Assembly (NCBI RefSeq): GCF_000423305.1
Contig: NZ_AUHS01000019.1
Span: 47,324-111,323 of the forward strand
DNA length: 64,000 nt
Reading direction: 5' to 3'
Source of the DNA: Legionella moravica DSM 19234
GTDB taxonomy: Bacteria > Pseudomonadota > Gammaproteobacteria > Legionellales > Legionellaceae
Shown here one piece after another: positions 46,151 to 55,194 of this stretch. Within the stretch, counting starts at the first letter, position 1, and the number at the start of each line of letters is the position of its first letter. The notes below the pieces were generated by a model. That model made no database searches, had not been told where the DNA came from, and saw nothing but the letters and a program-made list of their open reading frames with translations. A program made the translations under genes and the position numbers.

Positions 46151-47485
46151 TTATCTGTTTGCCAAGGCCATACCTTCCAACACCGTTAATGCTGCATAAA
46201 GCTGGTAATCTTCGTGAATTAAATCGTCGGATTTAGCTTCGTTTTTAGTATTGGTATTTTCCGGATTATTCTTATTGATCAAGTGTCCACTCAGATCGGC
46301 TTCACTGAATCCGGTTGCGTCAGATTTTTTTATGGAATTTTTGGGAACATCCATTTCTTCTACAACGATGTCTGGAATAATTCCTTTAGCTTGTATGGAA
46401 GTTCCAGAAGGGGTGTAGTATAAAGCGGTAGTTAACTTAATTCCAGTTTTACCATCCAGAGGTAATACGGTTTGTACAGATCCTTTACCAAAACTTTTGG
46501 TACCAAGAATAATGGCTCTCTTATTATCTTTCAGAGCACCTGCTACAATCTCTGATGCTGAAGCCGAACCATTATTGATTAGAACTACAATTGGAGCATT
46601 ATCCAAAACATCCCCAGGATTAGCCAAGGCGGTAAATTTAGAGCCCGGTAAGCGTCCTTCAGTGTAAACGATTAGCTCTTGTTTGCCGGATTTGTCATTA
46701 CCTAGGAAGGCGTCAGAAACCTGGATGGCAGAATCCAGTAAACCTCCGGGGTTGTTTCTAAGATCCAGTACCAAACCTTTTAATTTTCCATTAGACTGTT
46801 GCTTTAACTGCTCGATTGCTTGCAGCATGTCTTTACCGGTTAAAGCCTGGAATTGAGTTAATCGGATGTAACCGTAGCCATCACTTAACATTTTACTTTT
46901 AACACTTTTAATTTGAATTACTTCCCTAATCAGGTCAAAGGTAAGTGGTTTGCTGACTCCTTTACGTAATACGGTTAATTCTATTGTTGTGCCTGCTTTG
47001 CCCCTCATCAGATTCACTGCGTCTTTTAGAGTAAGACCTTGTACTGATTCTTTACCTAGTTTAATAATATAGTCCCCAGATTTTATTCCTGCCTTGAAGG
47101 CTGGAGTATCAACTAGAGGTGTAATTACTTTTACAACCCCGTCTTCCATGGTAACTTCGATGCCTAATCCACCAAATTCACCACTGGTTGAGGTTTGTAG
47201 CTCTTTAAACTCTTCTTCATTAAGATAACTTGAATGGGGATCCAATCCGGTGAGCATGCCTCGAATGGCATTGTCAAAGAGTTCTTTATCGTCAATTGGT
47301 TTGACGTAGTATTTTTTTATTTCACCAATTGCATTAGAAAATCGTTGGACATCTTCCAATGGTATACGTTTCGTATTAGTATTATTTGTATCAGTCTCAT
47401 CGGCTGTAAACGCTGTTAATGGGAGCATCAACGCGAGCGCGAAAATAAGCGCTACTGTGCTGGGAAGAATTTTCTTGATAACCAT
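46151..47485 (-). CDS. ctpA: CtpA, C-terminal processing protease (S41)
   Basis: 444 residues. Signal peptide, an N-terminal helical part, a PDZ domain (about 90-175) with GGLGIEVTMEDG, and the S41 protease core with catalytic Ser in NNGSASASEI and Lys in GTKSFGKGSVQ. Periplasmic protease; relatives regulate peptidoglycan hydrolases. It sits downstream of envC and gpmI on the same strand, the common gpmI-envC-ctpA order. AGGAG lies six bases before the ATG. Confidence 0.95.
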   Translation of the reverse strand: MVIKKILPSTVALIFALALMLPLTAFTADETDTNNTNTKRIPLEDVQRFSNAIGEIKKYYVKPIDDKELFDNAIRGMLTGLDPHSSYLNEEEFKELQTSTSGEFGGLGIEVTMEDGVVKVITPLVDTPAFKAGIKSGDYIIKLGKESVQGLTLKDAVNLMRGKAGTTIELTVLRKGVSKPLTFDLIREVIQIKSVKSKMLSDGYGYIRLTQFQALTGKDMLQAIEQLKQQSNGKLKGLVLDLRNNPGGLLDSAIQVSDAFLGNDKSGKQELIVYTEGRLPGSKFTALANPGDVLDNAPIVVLINNGSASASEIVAGALKDNKRAIILGTKSFGKGSVQTVLPLDGKTGIKLTTALYYTPSGTSIQAKGIIPDIVVEEMDVPKNSIKKSDATGFSEADLSGHLINKNNPENTNTKNEAKSDDLIHEDYQLYAALTVLEGMALANR

Positions 47486-47577
47486 AGCGATCTCCTAGGA
47501 TGCAAGGCCATAAAATCAGCCGCTTTCTTTTGTTTTTATTAATTATTGAAATGCAATTTAAATGCCAAGCGCGAAAT

Positions 47578-48717
47578 CTAAGACAACCAGTCTAGCGGGG
47601 GCACCGCTTTTCCTCTGAGTCTTATTTCAAAGTATAGACCGTTTTGCTTAATTCCACCGCTGTGTCCTACACTGGCAATTTGCTCGTTTTGGCGGACTGT
47701 CTGCCCTTTATGTTTGAACAGCGATTGATTATGGGCATACAGGGTCATGAAACCTTGGCCATGGTCGATAATCAGGAGTAAACCATAGCCTTTTAACCAA
47801 TCACTGAATACTACTTTTCCTGGATAAACGGCAGTAACTACTGCTCCTTCATCGGCAAAAAATGTCACGCCTTGATTCATTCTACGTAAGGATCTCTGTA
47901 CATTTTGTACTGGTAGCGGCAATTTTTTGCGCATTTGAATGAAGGGTTTGCTGCTTTGGACAACACTTTGTTGCGATAATGACTTTAACAGGCGAGATAA
48001 ATTAGCTTTATCTTTTTCAAATTCTTGTAAGTCATGTTGTTTGTTCTGAATATCATTATTTAGTGATTCAATTAATGTTGTGTGGTATCGTTTATTTTGT
48101 TCCAGCTGTTGCTGATGTTGTGACAATTGATTATGCAGTTTTTGATTTTCAGCTAATTCGTTATTTAATTTATCCTTATTCTCGCTTAGATTGGTACGAG
48201 TTTCGCCTATTTTGTCGATCAATTCTTGCCGGGATTTAATTATGTATTGATAATAAGTCAAAATTCGGCTTATTTTATAGGGATCATCCTGGGTAAGTAT
48301 CCATTTCAATGGTTGGTATTCACCCATTTGATATCGTGCTCGTACATGATTTGCCAGTAATTGCTGCTGTGTGGCTAATTGTTTATTCAATAATTCAGCT
48401 TTGGCATGCAATTCGGCAATTTTTTGCTCTTTAGATTTTATATCGTTTTGAATTGAACGCAGTCTATGTATTCCTTCACCGATTTGTTTTTCAGTACCGG
48501 AAAGTTCCTGATTTAAAATCCCCCGCTTGTCATGAGCTGTGGCCAGTGTTTGCTTTAGATTGTTAATCTGAGCATCCAGCTGTTTTAGCTTGGTTTGAGT
48601 TTGCAGTACTGGCGAGGGAGCTGGTGTTGCCTCAAGACTAAAATGAATCAACATTCCCAATGCAATGACGCTCAGGAATGCAGGTTTCGAAGAATACTGG
48701 CTAGATTGCGTGGACAT
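47578..48717 (-). CDS. envC: EnvC, murein hydrolase activator
   Basis: 379 residues. Signal sequence, long coiled coil (about 35-245), then a LytM/M23 domain. The last metal-site segment reads YFEIR in place of an HxH motif, so the domain is degenerate, as in EnvC, which activates AmiA/AmiB amidases at the division site and is not itself an enzyme. Starts inside the last 17 bases of gpmI. Confidence 0.93.
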   Translation of the reverse strand: MSTQSSQYSSKPAFLSVIALGMLIHFSLEATPAPSPVLQTQTKLKQLDAQINNLKQTLATAHDKRGILNQELSGTEKQIGEGIHRLRSIQNDIKSKEQKIAELHAKAELLNKQLATQQQLLANHVRARYQMGEYQPLKWILTQDDPYKISRILTYYQYIIKSRQELIDKIGETRTNLSENKDKLNNELAENQKLHNQLSQHQQQLEQNKRYHTTLIESLNNDIQNKQHDLQEFEKDKANLSRLLKSLSQQSVVQSSKPFIQMRKKLPLPVQNVQRSLRRMNQGVTFFADEGAVVTAVYPGKVVFSDWLKGYGLLLIIDHGQGFMTLYAHNQSLFKHKGQTVRQNEQIASVGHSGGIKQNGLYFEIRLRGKAVPPLDWLS

Positions 48718-50248
48718 GGCTATTTTCCAGTAAGATGTGTCCGGTCATTTCTTTAGGTGGAGTGATGCCGATTATTGAGAGAAGTGTGGGGGCGATGTCG
48801 ATTAAACTGCCCTCTGATTGAGTAAAATGCCAATCTCCTCCAACACACATAAAGGGCACTGGTTCACTGGTATGGGCAGTATGAGCCTGACGGGTTGTGT
48901 CATCAAACATTTCTTCTGCATTACCATGATCTGATGTAATTAACAGCGTTCCGCCTTGACTTTTGAGTGCGTCCCCAACACGTTTCATGCACTGATCAAG
49001 ACATTCTATAGCCCGAACTGTGGCATTAAAATTACCACTATGTCCTACCATATCAGCGTTTGCATAATTGCAGATGATTACGTCATATTTTTTTTGATTG
49101 ATGACGTCTACCAAAATATCGGTAAGTTCAGGAGCACTCATTTCCGGTTGAAGATCATAAGTTGCAACCTTGGGGGAGGGTATTAAAATTCGTTCTTCGT
49201 TGGCAAATACATGTTCACTGCCACCATTAAAAAAGAATGTTACGTGAGCGTATTTTTCTGTTTCCGCAATTCGTAATTGTTTTAAACCCTGGCGGGCAAT
49301 AACTTCTCCTAAAGTATTATTTAATGGCACAGGTGGAAATGCCGGAGTTGTCTTCAGATTTTTATCGTATTGAGTCATGCTGATAAAGCAGGATAATTTG
49401 GGGCAGATCGTTCTTTTAAATCCTGAAAATGCGGGATCGATAAATGCTGATGATAATTGTCGTGCCCTGTCTGCACGAAAATTAAAGAATAAAATAGCAT
49501 CTCCGTCTTCTATTATTTTAGGATTTCCAATCAGGGTTGGGGGAATAAATTCATCTGAAAGCTCATTTTGATAAAAATGCTTTATAGCCGTTTCTACATC
49601 ATCAAAGTGGTGGGTACTTTGTCCCTGAGTGAGTAAATTATAAACGGGTTCTACACGGTCCCAACGCTTATCTCGGTCCATTGCATAGTAACGGCCAGTG
49701 ATTGAGCTTATGGTGATTCCAGGATGGGTTTCAAGTTCCTTGTTCAAGCGGTGCAAACTGTCCAGGGCGCTTTGTGGCGGAGTATCTCTGCCGTCAAGGA
49801 ACAGATGCAAATAAACGGAGCTGAATTGTTTCTCGTGACATAAATTCAGTAATGCAAATAAATGGCACTCATGGCTATGAACTCCTCCAGGAGAGAATAA
49901 CCCCATGATGTGTAGCGATTTACCTGTTTGCCCCAATATCTCAATCGCTTGATTAAAAACGGGATTATCAGCAAACTCACCTTGTTGTATGGCTTTATTA
50001 ATTCGTGTGAAATCTTGTTGTATAACTCTGCCTGAACCAATATGCATGTGCCCAACTTCAGAATTACCCATTTGTTTGTCTGGAAGGCCTACTGGTTCAC
50101 CAGACGCTTGCAGAAGGATGTGGGGGCAATTTTGCCACCATTTATCCCATTGAGGTGTATGAGCTGACGCAATGGCATTATGTTTATCACTAGCGTTGTA
50201 GCCCCATCCATCAAGAATCATGAGTACCAGGGGAGTATTTTGGGACAT
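48701..50248 (-). CDS. gpmI: GpmI, cofactor-independent phosphoglycerate mutase
   Basis: 515 residues, the normal length. Metal-binding Asp in LMILDGWG (D13), phosphorylated Ser63 in MGNSEVGHMHIG, and the C-terminal ITSDHGNAEEM. Interconverts 2- and 3-phosphoglycerate with manganese. First gene of the gpmI-envC-ctpA group. Confidence 0.97.
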   Translation of the reverse strand: MSQNTPLVLMILDGWGYNASDKHNAIASAHTPQWDKWWQNCPHILLQASGEPVGLPDKQMGNSEVGHMHIGSGRVIQQDFTRINKAIQQGEFADNPVFNQAIEILGQTGKSLHIMGLFSPGGVHSHECHLFALLNLCHEKQFSSVYLHLFLDGRDTPPQSALDSLHRLNKELETHPGITISSITGRYYAMDRDKRWDRVEPVYNLLTQGQSTHHFDDVETAIKHFYQNELSDEFIPPTLIGNPKIIEDGDAILFFNFRADRARQLSSAFIDPAFSGFKRTICPKLSCFISMTQYDKNLKTTPAFPPVPLNNTLGEVIARQGLKQLRIAETEKYAHVTFFFNGGSEHVFANEERILIPSPKVATYDLQPEMSAPELTDILVDVINQKKYDVIICNYANADMVGHSGNFNATVRAIECLDQCMKRVGDALKSQGGTLLITSDHGNAEEMFDDTTRQAHTAHTSEPVPFMCVGGDWHFTQSEGSLIDIAPTLLSIIGITPPKEMTGHILLENSHVHAI

Positions 50249-50762
50249 GAGATAAATCCTGAATCAAGCAGTTAAATGTCAATAAAAATGATTATACCTT
50301 TGGTAATTAAAGAGGTATATAGCTGAAAGAATTGATATTGTTAGGGTGATTTATTTCATTAACGGGGTATTAAAAACTTTGCATTATCAATTGGTATTTT
50401 TTGCTTTGTCAGGCTTTGCATGCCGAATGGCTTTAATTTTATCTTTTATCCTTGCAAACGCGAGACAATGTTCCTTATTTTTGTCATATTGCTCTATTAG
50501 AGAGAGTAGTGCTCTTGTATTGATTGCGGGAGTTGTAGGTACTGTTTGCTCGCAACCAGACTACTTAATTCTCATCTCAACCGAATTCCTGCGGCTGTGA
50601 CCGCGGGATCCATGATGGTGGCATTCAAGTATTAGATCCCGCGGTCTTCGCCGCGGGAATTCGGCTTAGATTTATTTAACGGCAGCTACCTGATGCTGAG
50701 ACATAGCTAATCTATGGTTCAAGCATAGCCATCCTGGATGCCGCGATAAAAATGCACAGTAT
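50249..50762. other. Gap between gpmI and a small secreted protein gene
   Basis: About 510 bases with the REPIN-like inverted repeat pair (50581-50664). An 84-codon + strand frame (50346-50600) starts with GTG, lacks a ribosome-binding site and runs into the repeat; I regard it as chance. The gpmI promoter should lie next to 50250-50330. Confidence 0.6.
50581..50664. repeat. REPIN-like inverted pair of 30-bp REP units
   Basis: Unit 1 (50581-50610) starts CCGAATTCCTGCGG and ends CCGCGGGATC; unit 2 (50635-50664) is its inverse with 26 of 30 bases matching; a 24-base spacer lies between. Each unit is itself a GC-rich imperfect palindrome. The same unit occurs singly at 10681-10704. This is the architecture of REP doublets mobilised by RAYT transposases in other bacteria; no RAYT gene is in this window. 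Confidence 0.75.
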
Positions 50763-51107
50763 CTAATCACAACTTTGAGTTTGGGTGCAATTTCCATTTG
50801 AATCGCATTGCTGCACGGTCTGACAATCAGAGTCTTCGTCATCATATGAGTTGTTGATTATGTACGTTGGCGCGACGTAAGCTGGCGCTACATATACTGG
50901 TGCAACCCAGCCATTTCCTGGGTGATAATTACCAATGGAAATATCATTATTGTGAATAGTGTAATCAGGATGATTCCATCCTCCATAGCCGACATTGGGA
51001 TGAAATCCACCGCCAAATCGATCGCCAAAACACATCATGGAAGCAGATAAACCAATTACGAAGAATAGTGCGCGAGAAACGGGGTAATTCCGCCTTAATG
51101 AGCTCAT
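50763..51107 (-). CDS. Small secreted Gly/Tyr-rich protein with Cys-rich tail
   Basis: 114 residues. Signal peptide (ALFFVIGLSASMMCFG), then a Gly/Asn/His/Tyr-rich region (GGGFHPNVGYGGWNHPDY) and a VAP-VYVAPAYVAPTY repeat-like segment. It ends in an acidic Cys-rich tail with four cysteines (DCQTVQQCDSNGNC and on). AGGAGA lies six bases before the ATG, so the gene is probably real. No family recognised; probably exported and disulfide-bonded at its end. Confidence 0.72.
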   Translation of the reverse strand: MSSLRRNYPVSRALFFVIGLSASMMCFGDRFGGGFHPNVGYGGWNHPDYTIHNNDISIGNYHPGNGWVAPVYVAPAYVAPTYIINNSYDDEDSDCQTVQQCDSNGNCTQTQSCD

Positions 51108-51339
51108 AAATTTCTCCTGATAAAAGTCATAAGTTCCTAATCCATAAAATGTTCACGACTTACGAAAATGCCTAATATCTTCGTTAAAAGGAATATCTAA
51201 TCAAGTCATTGAGTGTACCTAAACTCCCTCGTTAAAAATTCCTTATCTTTATAAGAGTATAGTTCTTTTATCGCTCCATGTGTTTATTATTTGTTCTGAT
51301 GGCTAATGGATGGGCTTATTGGCAATAAGCTTTATATTA

Positions 51340-52764
51340 TTAAAAATAGGATAAAAATTTGACCAGTTTTTTAACCTTTTTAGAAAACAATTTAGGTGTA
51401 TAAAATTGGCTTGCTACTCGTTTGCTTAGTTCACTTAGAGTAGGGTAGGCGACAATGGTATCTGTGAATGCTCTTAAGGTTTTACCTTCCCTAATCGCCA
51501 TGACCCACGGGAGTAATAATTCGCCAGCCTGATCTCCTACTATAGTGACACCGAGAATGACCCCCTTTGGATTTACGATTACTTTAATAAATCCATTCGT
51601 CTTTTTACAGGTCTGAGCTCTATCATTGCTGGAATAGTCCGCTTTTAGCAGTTCATATTTTATGCCCATAGAGGCACACATCGATTCACTTTTACCCACA
51701 TGGGCTAATTCCGGAGTAGTATAGGTGACCCAGGGGATCGCGTTATCATGCATCTTGACTGGGAGTTTAAACGCAATATTTTGCAGCACTATCCCTGCAT
51801 GATAGTTTGCAATATGAGTAAACAGCATGATTCCTGTAACATCTCCAATAGCGAATATTTTTTTGTTACTCGTCCTAAGTCGTTTATCGACCAGTATTCC
51901 TTTCGGACTGAATTGAATTCCTGCCTGTCCACAATTTAATTGATCAATATTAGGTTTTCGACCTGTAGCCACAAGCAAGTGAGTTCCGGTGATAAGGATT
52001 TCATCATTATTCTGTTTGCACTGAATGAGTGTTTGCTTGGCTTCATTGGTTTCAATTCGTACAATATCGATCTGCTCATAAAGGGTTATGCCATATCCAA
52101 TCAGCGATTGTCGTACCTGTTCAACCGCTTCAGGATCGTCATGATTTAAAATGCCAAAATGTTCCAATAAGGTTACTTTTGACCCAAGCATGGCAAAGGC
52201 TTGTGCTAATTCACAACCGATTGGTCCGCCGCCTATGATTAACAGTTCAGGGGGTAATTGAATGAGTTTAAAAATGGTTTCATTCGTGTAGAAATGAGTA
52301 GAATTTAACCCTGGTATAGGGGGGATTGCCGCGGATGACCCTGTAGCAATCACGTAACGCTTTGCTTTAATTTCCGCTGAACCTGCTTTTAAAGTCCGGT
52401 CATTGATGAACGTTCCTTTAGCTTGTATAACTTGTACACCCAGTCCTTCAAATCGCTCTACTGAATCATGTACGGCAATAGTATCAATCACTTCTCGGAC
52501 ATGCTGCATAATGCGGGTAAAATCTACTGGTTCCTGAGGAATAGTCATTCCAAGAACTTCATTATGGCCGGTATGCCAATGAGCTGCAGCGGCTGCCAGA
52601 AGCGCTTTGGAGGGCACACATCCATAATTTAGACAATCTCCTCCCATCAATCCTTGTTCTACCAAAACGACCTTTAGCCCTAATTGTGCGGCACCAGCTG
52701 CCAGACTCAGTCCTCCTGCTCCAGCACCGATAATTGCAATATCACAGCTAATTTCTTTGTTCAT
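51340..52764 (-). CDS. FAD-dependent pyridine nucleotide-disulfide oxidoreductase
   Basis: 474 residues. FAD-binding GAGAGGLSLAAGAAQLG, redox-active disulfide GGDCLNYGCVPSK (C44/C49), NAD-binding IGGGPIGCELA, and GDVTGIMLFTHIA. It belongs to the lipoamide dehydrogenase/mercuric reductase superfamily, but the C-terminal active-site HP pair of lipoamide dehydrogenase is replaced (AYPTLSE where HAHPTLSE is usual), so it is probably not a true E3. It overlaps the next upstream gene, a TVP38-family membrane protein, by 17 bases; such pairs and fusions occur in other bacteria. Substrate unknown. Confidence 0.88.
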   Translation of the reverse strand: MNKEISCDIAIIGAGAGGLSLAAGAAQLGLKVVLVEQGLMGGDCLNYGCVPSKALLAAAAAHWHTGHNEVLGMTIPQEPVDFTRIMQHVREVIDTIAVHDSVERFEGLGVQVIQAKGTFINDRTLKAGSAEIKAKRYVIATGSSAAIPPIPGLNSTHFYTNETIFKLIQLPPELLIIGGGPIGCELAQAFAMLGSKVTLLEHFGILNHDDPEAVEQVRQSLIGYGITLYEQIDIVRIETNEAKQTLIQCKQNNDEILITGTHLLVATGRKPNIDQLNCGQAGIQFSPKGILVDKRLRTSNKKIFAIGDVTGIMLFTHIANYHAGIVLQNIAFKLPVKMHDNAIPWVTYTTPELAHVGKSESMCASMGIKYELLKADYSSNDRAQTCKKTNGFIKVIVNPKGVILGVTIVGDQAGELLLPWVMAIREGKTLRAFTDTIVAYPTLSELSKRVASQFYTPKLFSKKVKKLVKFLSYF

Positions 52765-53461
52765 AGTAACCTTTGATTTTTTTGTAGAATACAGGCATTA
52801 AGGAAAGAAAAGCTAACGCTAAAAGAGGTAGTAACAATTCCGGGGAAAAAATAATCTTAAAATTGGGTGCTTGCCCCTGTTCGAAAAGATGATTCAGACT
52901 GTTACCGACAGAAGCATAAATGAGCGATCCGGGTATTATTCCGAGGAATGTCGCAAGAACAAAGGTTCTGGCTTTAACCCCAAGTAATGCAGGTACGATG
53001 TTGACTACCCAGAAAGGAAATATCGGAATCAACCGTAAAACAAGTAAATAGGAAAATGCATTATGCTGGAATCCTTGTCGCATTTTATTTACCCATCCTG
53101 AGGTTTTTTGAGCAACCAAGTCACTAAAAGCGTATTTTACAGTGAGAAATATCAGTATGGAGCCTATCGTTGCGCTGATTACTACAAACAATGTTCCCCA
53201 GAAAAAGCCAAATAAAAGGCCTCCGGTCAAGGTGAGGATTAATGCTCCAGGAAAAGAAGCTGCGACACAAATAACATAAGAAATCATGAATGTTGCCACT
53301 GCCAAAATATAATGATCATTGGTCCATGAAATAAGCTGCTGATGGTGTAATTGTAAGGATGAAAAAGTTAAATACTGATTCACTCTAAAAGAGTAGAGAA
53401 GAAATAATAACAACAGAATAAGCAATACAGGCCAGATTCTTCGTAGAACACTAAAAGTCAT
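52748..53461 (-). CDS. TVP38/TMEM64 (DedA-superfamily) membrane protein
   Basis: About 237 residues from the ATG at 53461, which has GGAG nine bases upstream; an ATG at 53476 and a TTG at 53488 are also in frame but lack such a site. Four to six membrane segments with the family core FPGALILTLTGGLLFGFFWG and LRLIPIFPFWVVN. Members are implicated in lipid scrambling or transport. Its overlap with the flavoprotein gene suggests that the two work together. Confidence 0.87.
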   Translation of the reverse strand: MTFSVLRRIWPVLLILLLLFLLYSFRVNQYLTFSSLQLHHQQLISWTNDHYILAVATFMISYVICVAASFPGALILTLTGGLLFGFFWGTLFVVISATIGSILIFLTVKYAFSDLVAQKTSGWVNKMRQGFQHNAFSYLLVLRLIPIFPFWVVNIVPALLGVKARTFVLATFLGIIPGSLIYASVGNSLNHLFEQGQAPNFKIIFSPELLLPLLALAFLSLMPVFYKKIKGYYEQRN

Positions 53462-53620
53462 TAGTCCATTCTCCATGATAATCGTCAATGACGTGAAGTG
53501 ATTGCTCGTTTCGTTGATTTGCAGAACATCATAATGATGATTTTAACCAATAAGGTCAATTGATTTCTTGGTAGCACTTAAATTTTTACTTTAAAGAGGT
53601 TAGACTATGTGCCATTTTGA

Positions 53621-54343
53621 ATGGTAGGAAGTGTAGTTTTGGATTACAAATTACCCCAACACATTGCCATTGTGATGGATGGCAACGGTCGCTGGGCTGA
53701 AAATCGAGGTTTGGCTCGAATAGAAGGGCACAAGGCTGGCGTTAAGACAGTTAAAACAATGATCAAATCGTGTCTCGAAAAGAAAATTGGCTGCCTTAGC
53801 TTATTTGCGTTTAGTTCTGAAAACTGGGCAAGACCCATTGCTGAAGTCAATTTTCTTATGGAGTTATTCGTAGAGGCTTTAAGAAATGAACTGGCGGAAT
53901 TAAATCAACATGGAATCCGTATTCGGTTTACCGGAGACAGAGAGCCGTTATCCTCTGTTCTGCAAAAAGAAATGCAGGAAGCTGAGTTGCTGACGCAGAA
54001 TAATCAACAATTAATTGTAAATGTTGTTGTTAATTACGGAGGAAAATGGGATATAGTTACCGCAGCCAAAAAAATGTCCCGGGCTATTAGTAATGGTACC
54101 ATTGCCCTGGATGAAATAAATGAGTCTAATTTCGCCCAATTTCTGGATACAGATGGGTTACCTGAACCTGATCTTTTTATTCGGACCAGCGGAGAGTTGC
54201 GGATTAGTAATTTCTTTCTGTGGCAGTTAGCTTATACCGAACTTTATTTCACTGAAGTGCACTGGCCAGATTTTAATAATGAAGAGCTTGAATTCGCTCT
54301 CGATTCCTTTAGTAAGCGCAAAAGGCGCTTTGGTCAAATTTAG
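53621..54343 (+). CDS. uppS: UppS, undecaprenyl diphosphate synthase
   Basis: 240 residues. [17 protein letters not shown] with the catalytic Asp at D20, [14 protein letters not shown], and the C-terminal [20 protein letters not shown]. Makes the C55 lipid carrier for peptidoglycan and O-antigen. The ATG has no strong ribosome-binding site; a TTG at 53639 preceded by GGAAG is an alternative start. First gene of the envelope cluster. Confidence 0.96.
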   Translation: MVGSVVLDYKLPQHIAIVMDGNGRWAENRGLARIEGHKAGVKTVKTMIKSCLEKKIGCLSLFAFSSENWARPIAEVNFLMELFVEALRNELAELNQHGIRIRFTGDREPLSSVLQKEMQEAELLTQNNQQLIVNVVVNYGGKWDIVTAAKKMSRAISNGTIALDEINESNFAQFLDTDGLPEPDLFIRTSGELRISNFFLWQLAYTELYFTEVHWPDFNNEELEFALDSFSKRKRRFGQI

Positions 54344-54364
54344 ACTTTTAATAAGGGCATATAT

Positions 54365-55162
54365 ATGTTCATGCAACGTTTAATCACATCATTAATTTTA
54401 GTGCCCTTGGTCTTGATGACGCTTTTTTATGCGCCATCCTGGTTTTTAGCGGGCGTACTTTTGCTGGTTTTTGTTGCTGCATGGAAAGAAAGCTTGCAAC
54501 TCATTCCCATAAATAATAGAGCACACCAGATTGCCTTTTTAGCGTTAATGCTCTTGGCTTTGTGGTTATGTGGTTATTTGTTTTCTTATTGGTTAACCAT
54601 AGGTTTGGTACTTTGGGTATTTAATTGTATTGCCATTCTTGGTTTTCCTGATTCACAGCGTTATTGGGGATATCCTTCAGTTGTTGGCAGTCTACTGTTG
54701 ATACTTTTACCTTTATTTATTCAAAGCCTGGCCCATGTGTATGAGTTGCCTCAGGGTAAAGCCCTGGTTATTTATTTACTGTTCTTGATTTGGGCTTCTG
54801 ATGTTGGTGCCTATCTTGCTGGAAAGCAATGGGGAACACACAAATTAATTCCACAGGTTAGTCCGGGTAAATCCTGGGAAGGCGTGTTGGGAGGATATCT
54901 GCTTTCAATGGTTGTTGCGGGTGTCGGGTTTTATTATTTTATGCCTTATTCCATTTTAATCTGGTTTGGACTGGCATTCATTACTGTGACCATTTCAATT
55001 TTTGGCGATTTATTCATCAGTATTTTAAAACGACGTTGTCATTTGAAGGATACAGGTACTATTATTCCCGGCCATGGCGGTATTTTGGATCGTCTGGATA
55101 GTTTAATAGCGGCCTTACCTTTATTTTATTTTGGATTAACTTTTATCCCCTTGGGAATTTAG
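54365..55162 (+). CDS. cdsA: CdsA, phosphatidate cytidylyltransferase
   Basis: 265 residues with about eight membrane segments and the CdsA signature near the C-terminus (KRRCHLKDTGTIIPGHGG, then LDRLDSL). Produces CDP-diacylglycerol, the substrate also needed by PssA encoded elsewhere in the window. 21 bases after uppS. Confidence 0.96.
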   Translation: MFMQRLITSLILVPLVLMTLFYAPSWFLAGVLLLVFVAAWKESLQLIPINNRAHQIAFLALMLLALWLCGYLFSYWLTIGLVLWVFNCIAILGFPDSQRYWGYPSVVGSLLLILLPLFIQSLAHVYELPQGKALVIYLLFLIWASDVGAYLAGKQWGTHKLIPQVSPGKSWEGVLGGYLLSMVVAGVGFYYFMPYSILIWFGLAFITVTISIFGDLFISILKRRCHLKDTGTIIPGHGGILDRLDSLIAALPLFYFGLTFIPLGI

Positions 55163-55194
55163 TTTACTGGTTGGATTAAATTTTGGATGACAGC

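Noticed and set aside
50346..50600. 84-codon hydrophobic + strand frame
   Set aside because: GTG start without ribosome-binding site, and its end is made of the REPIN-like repeat.
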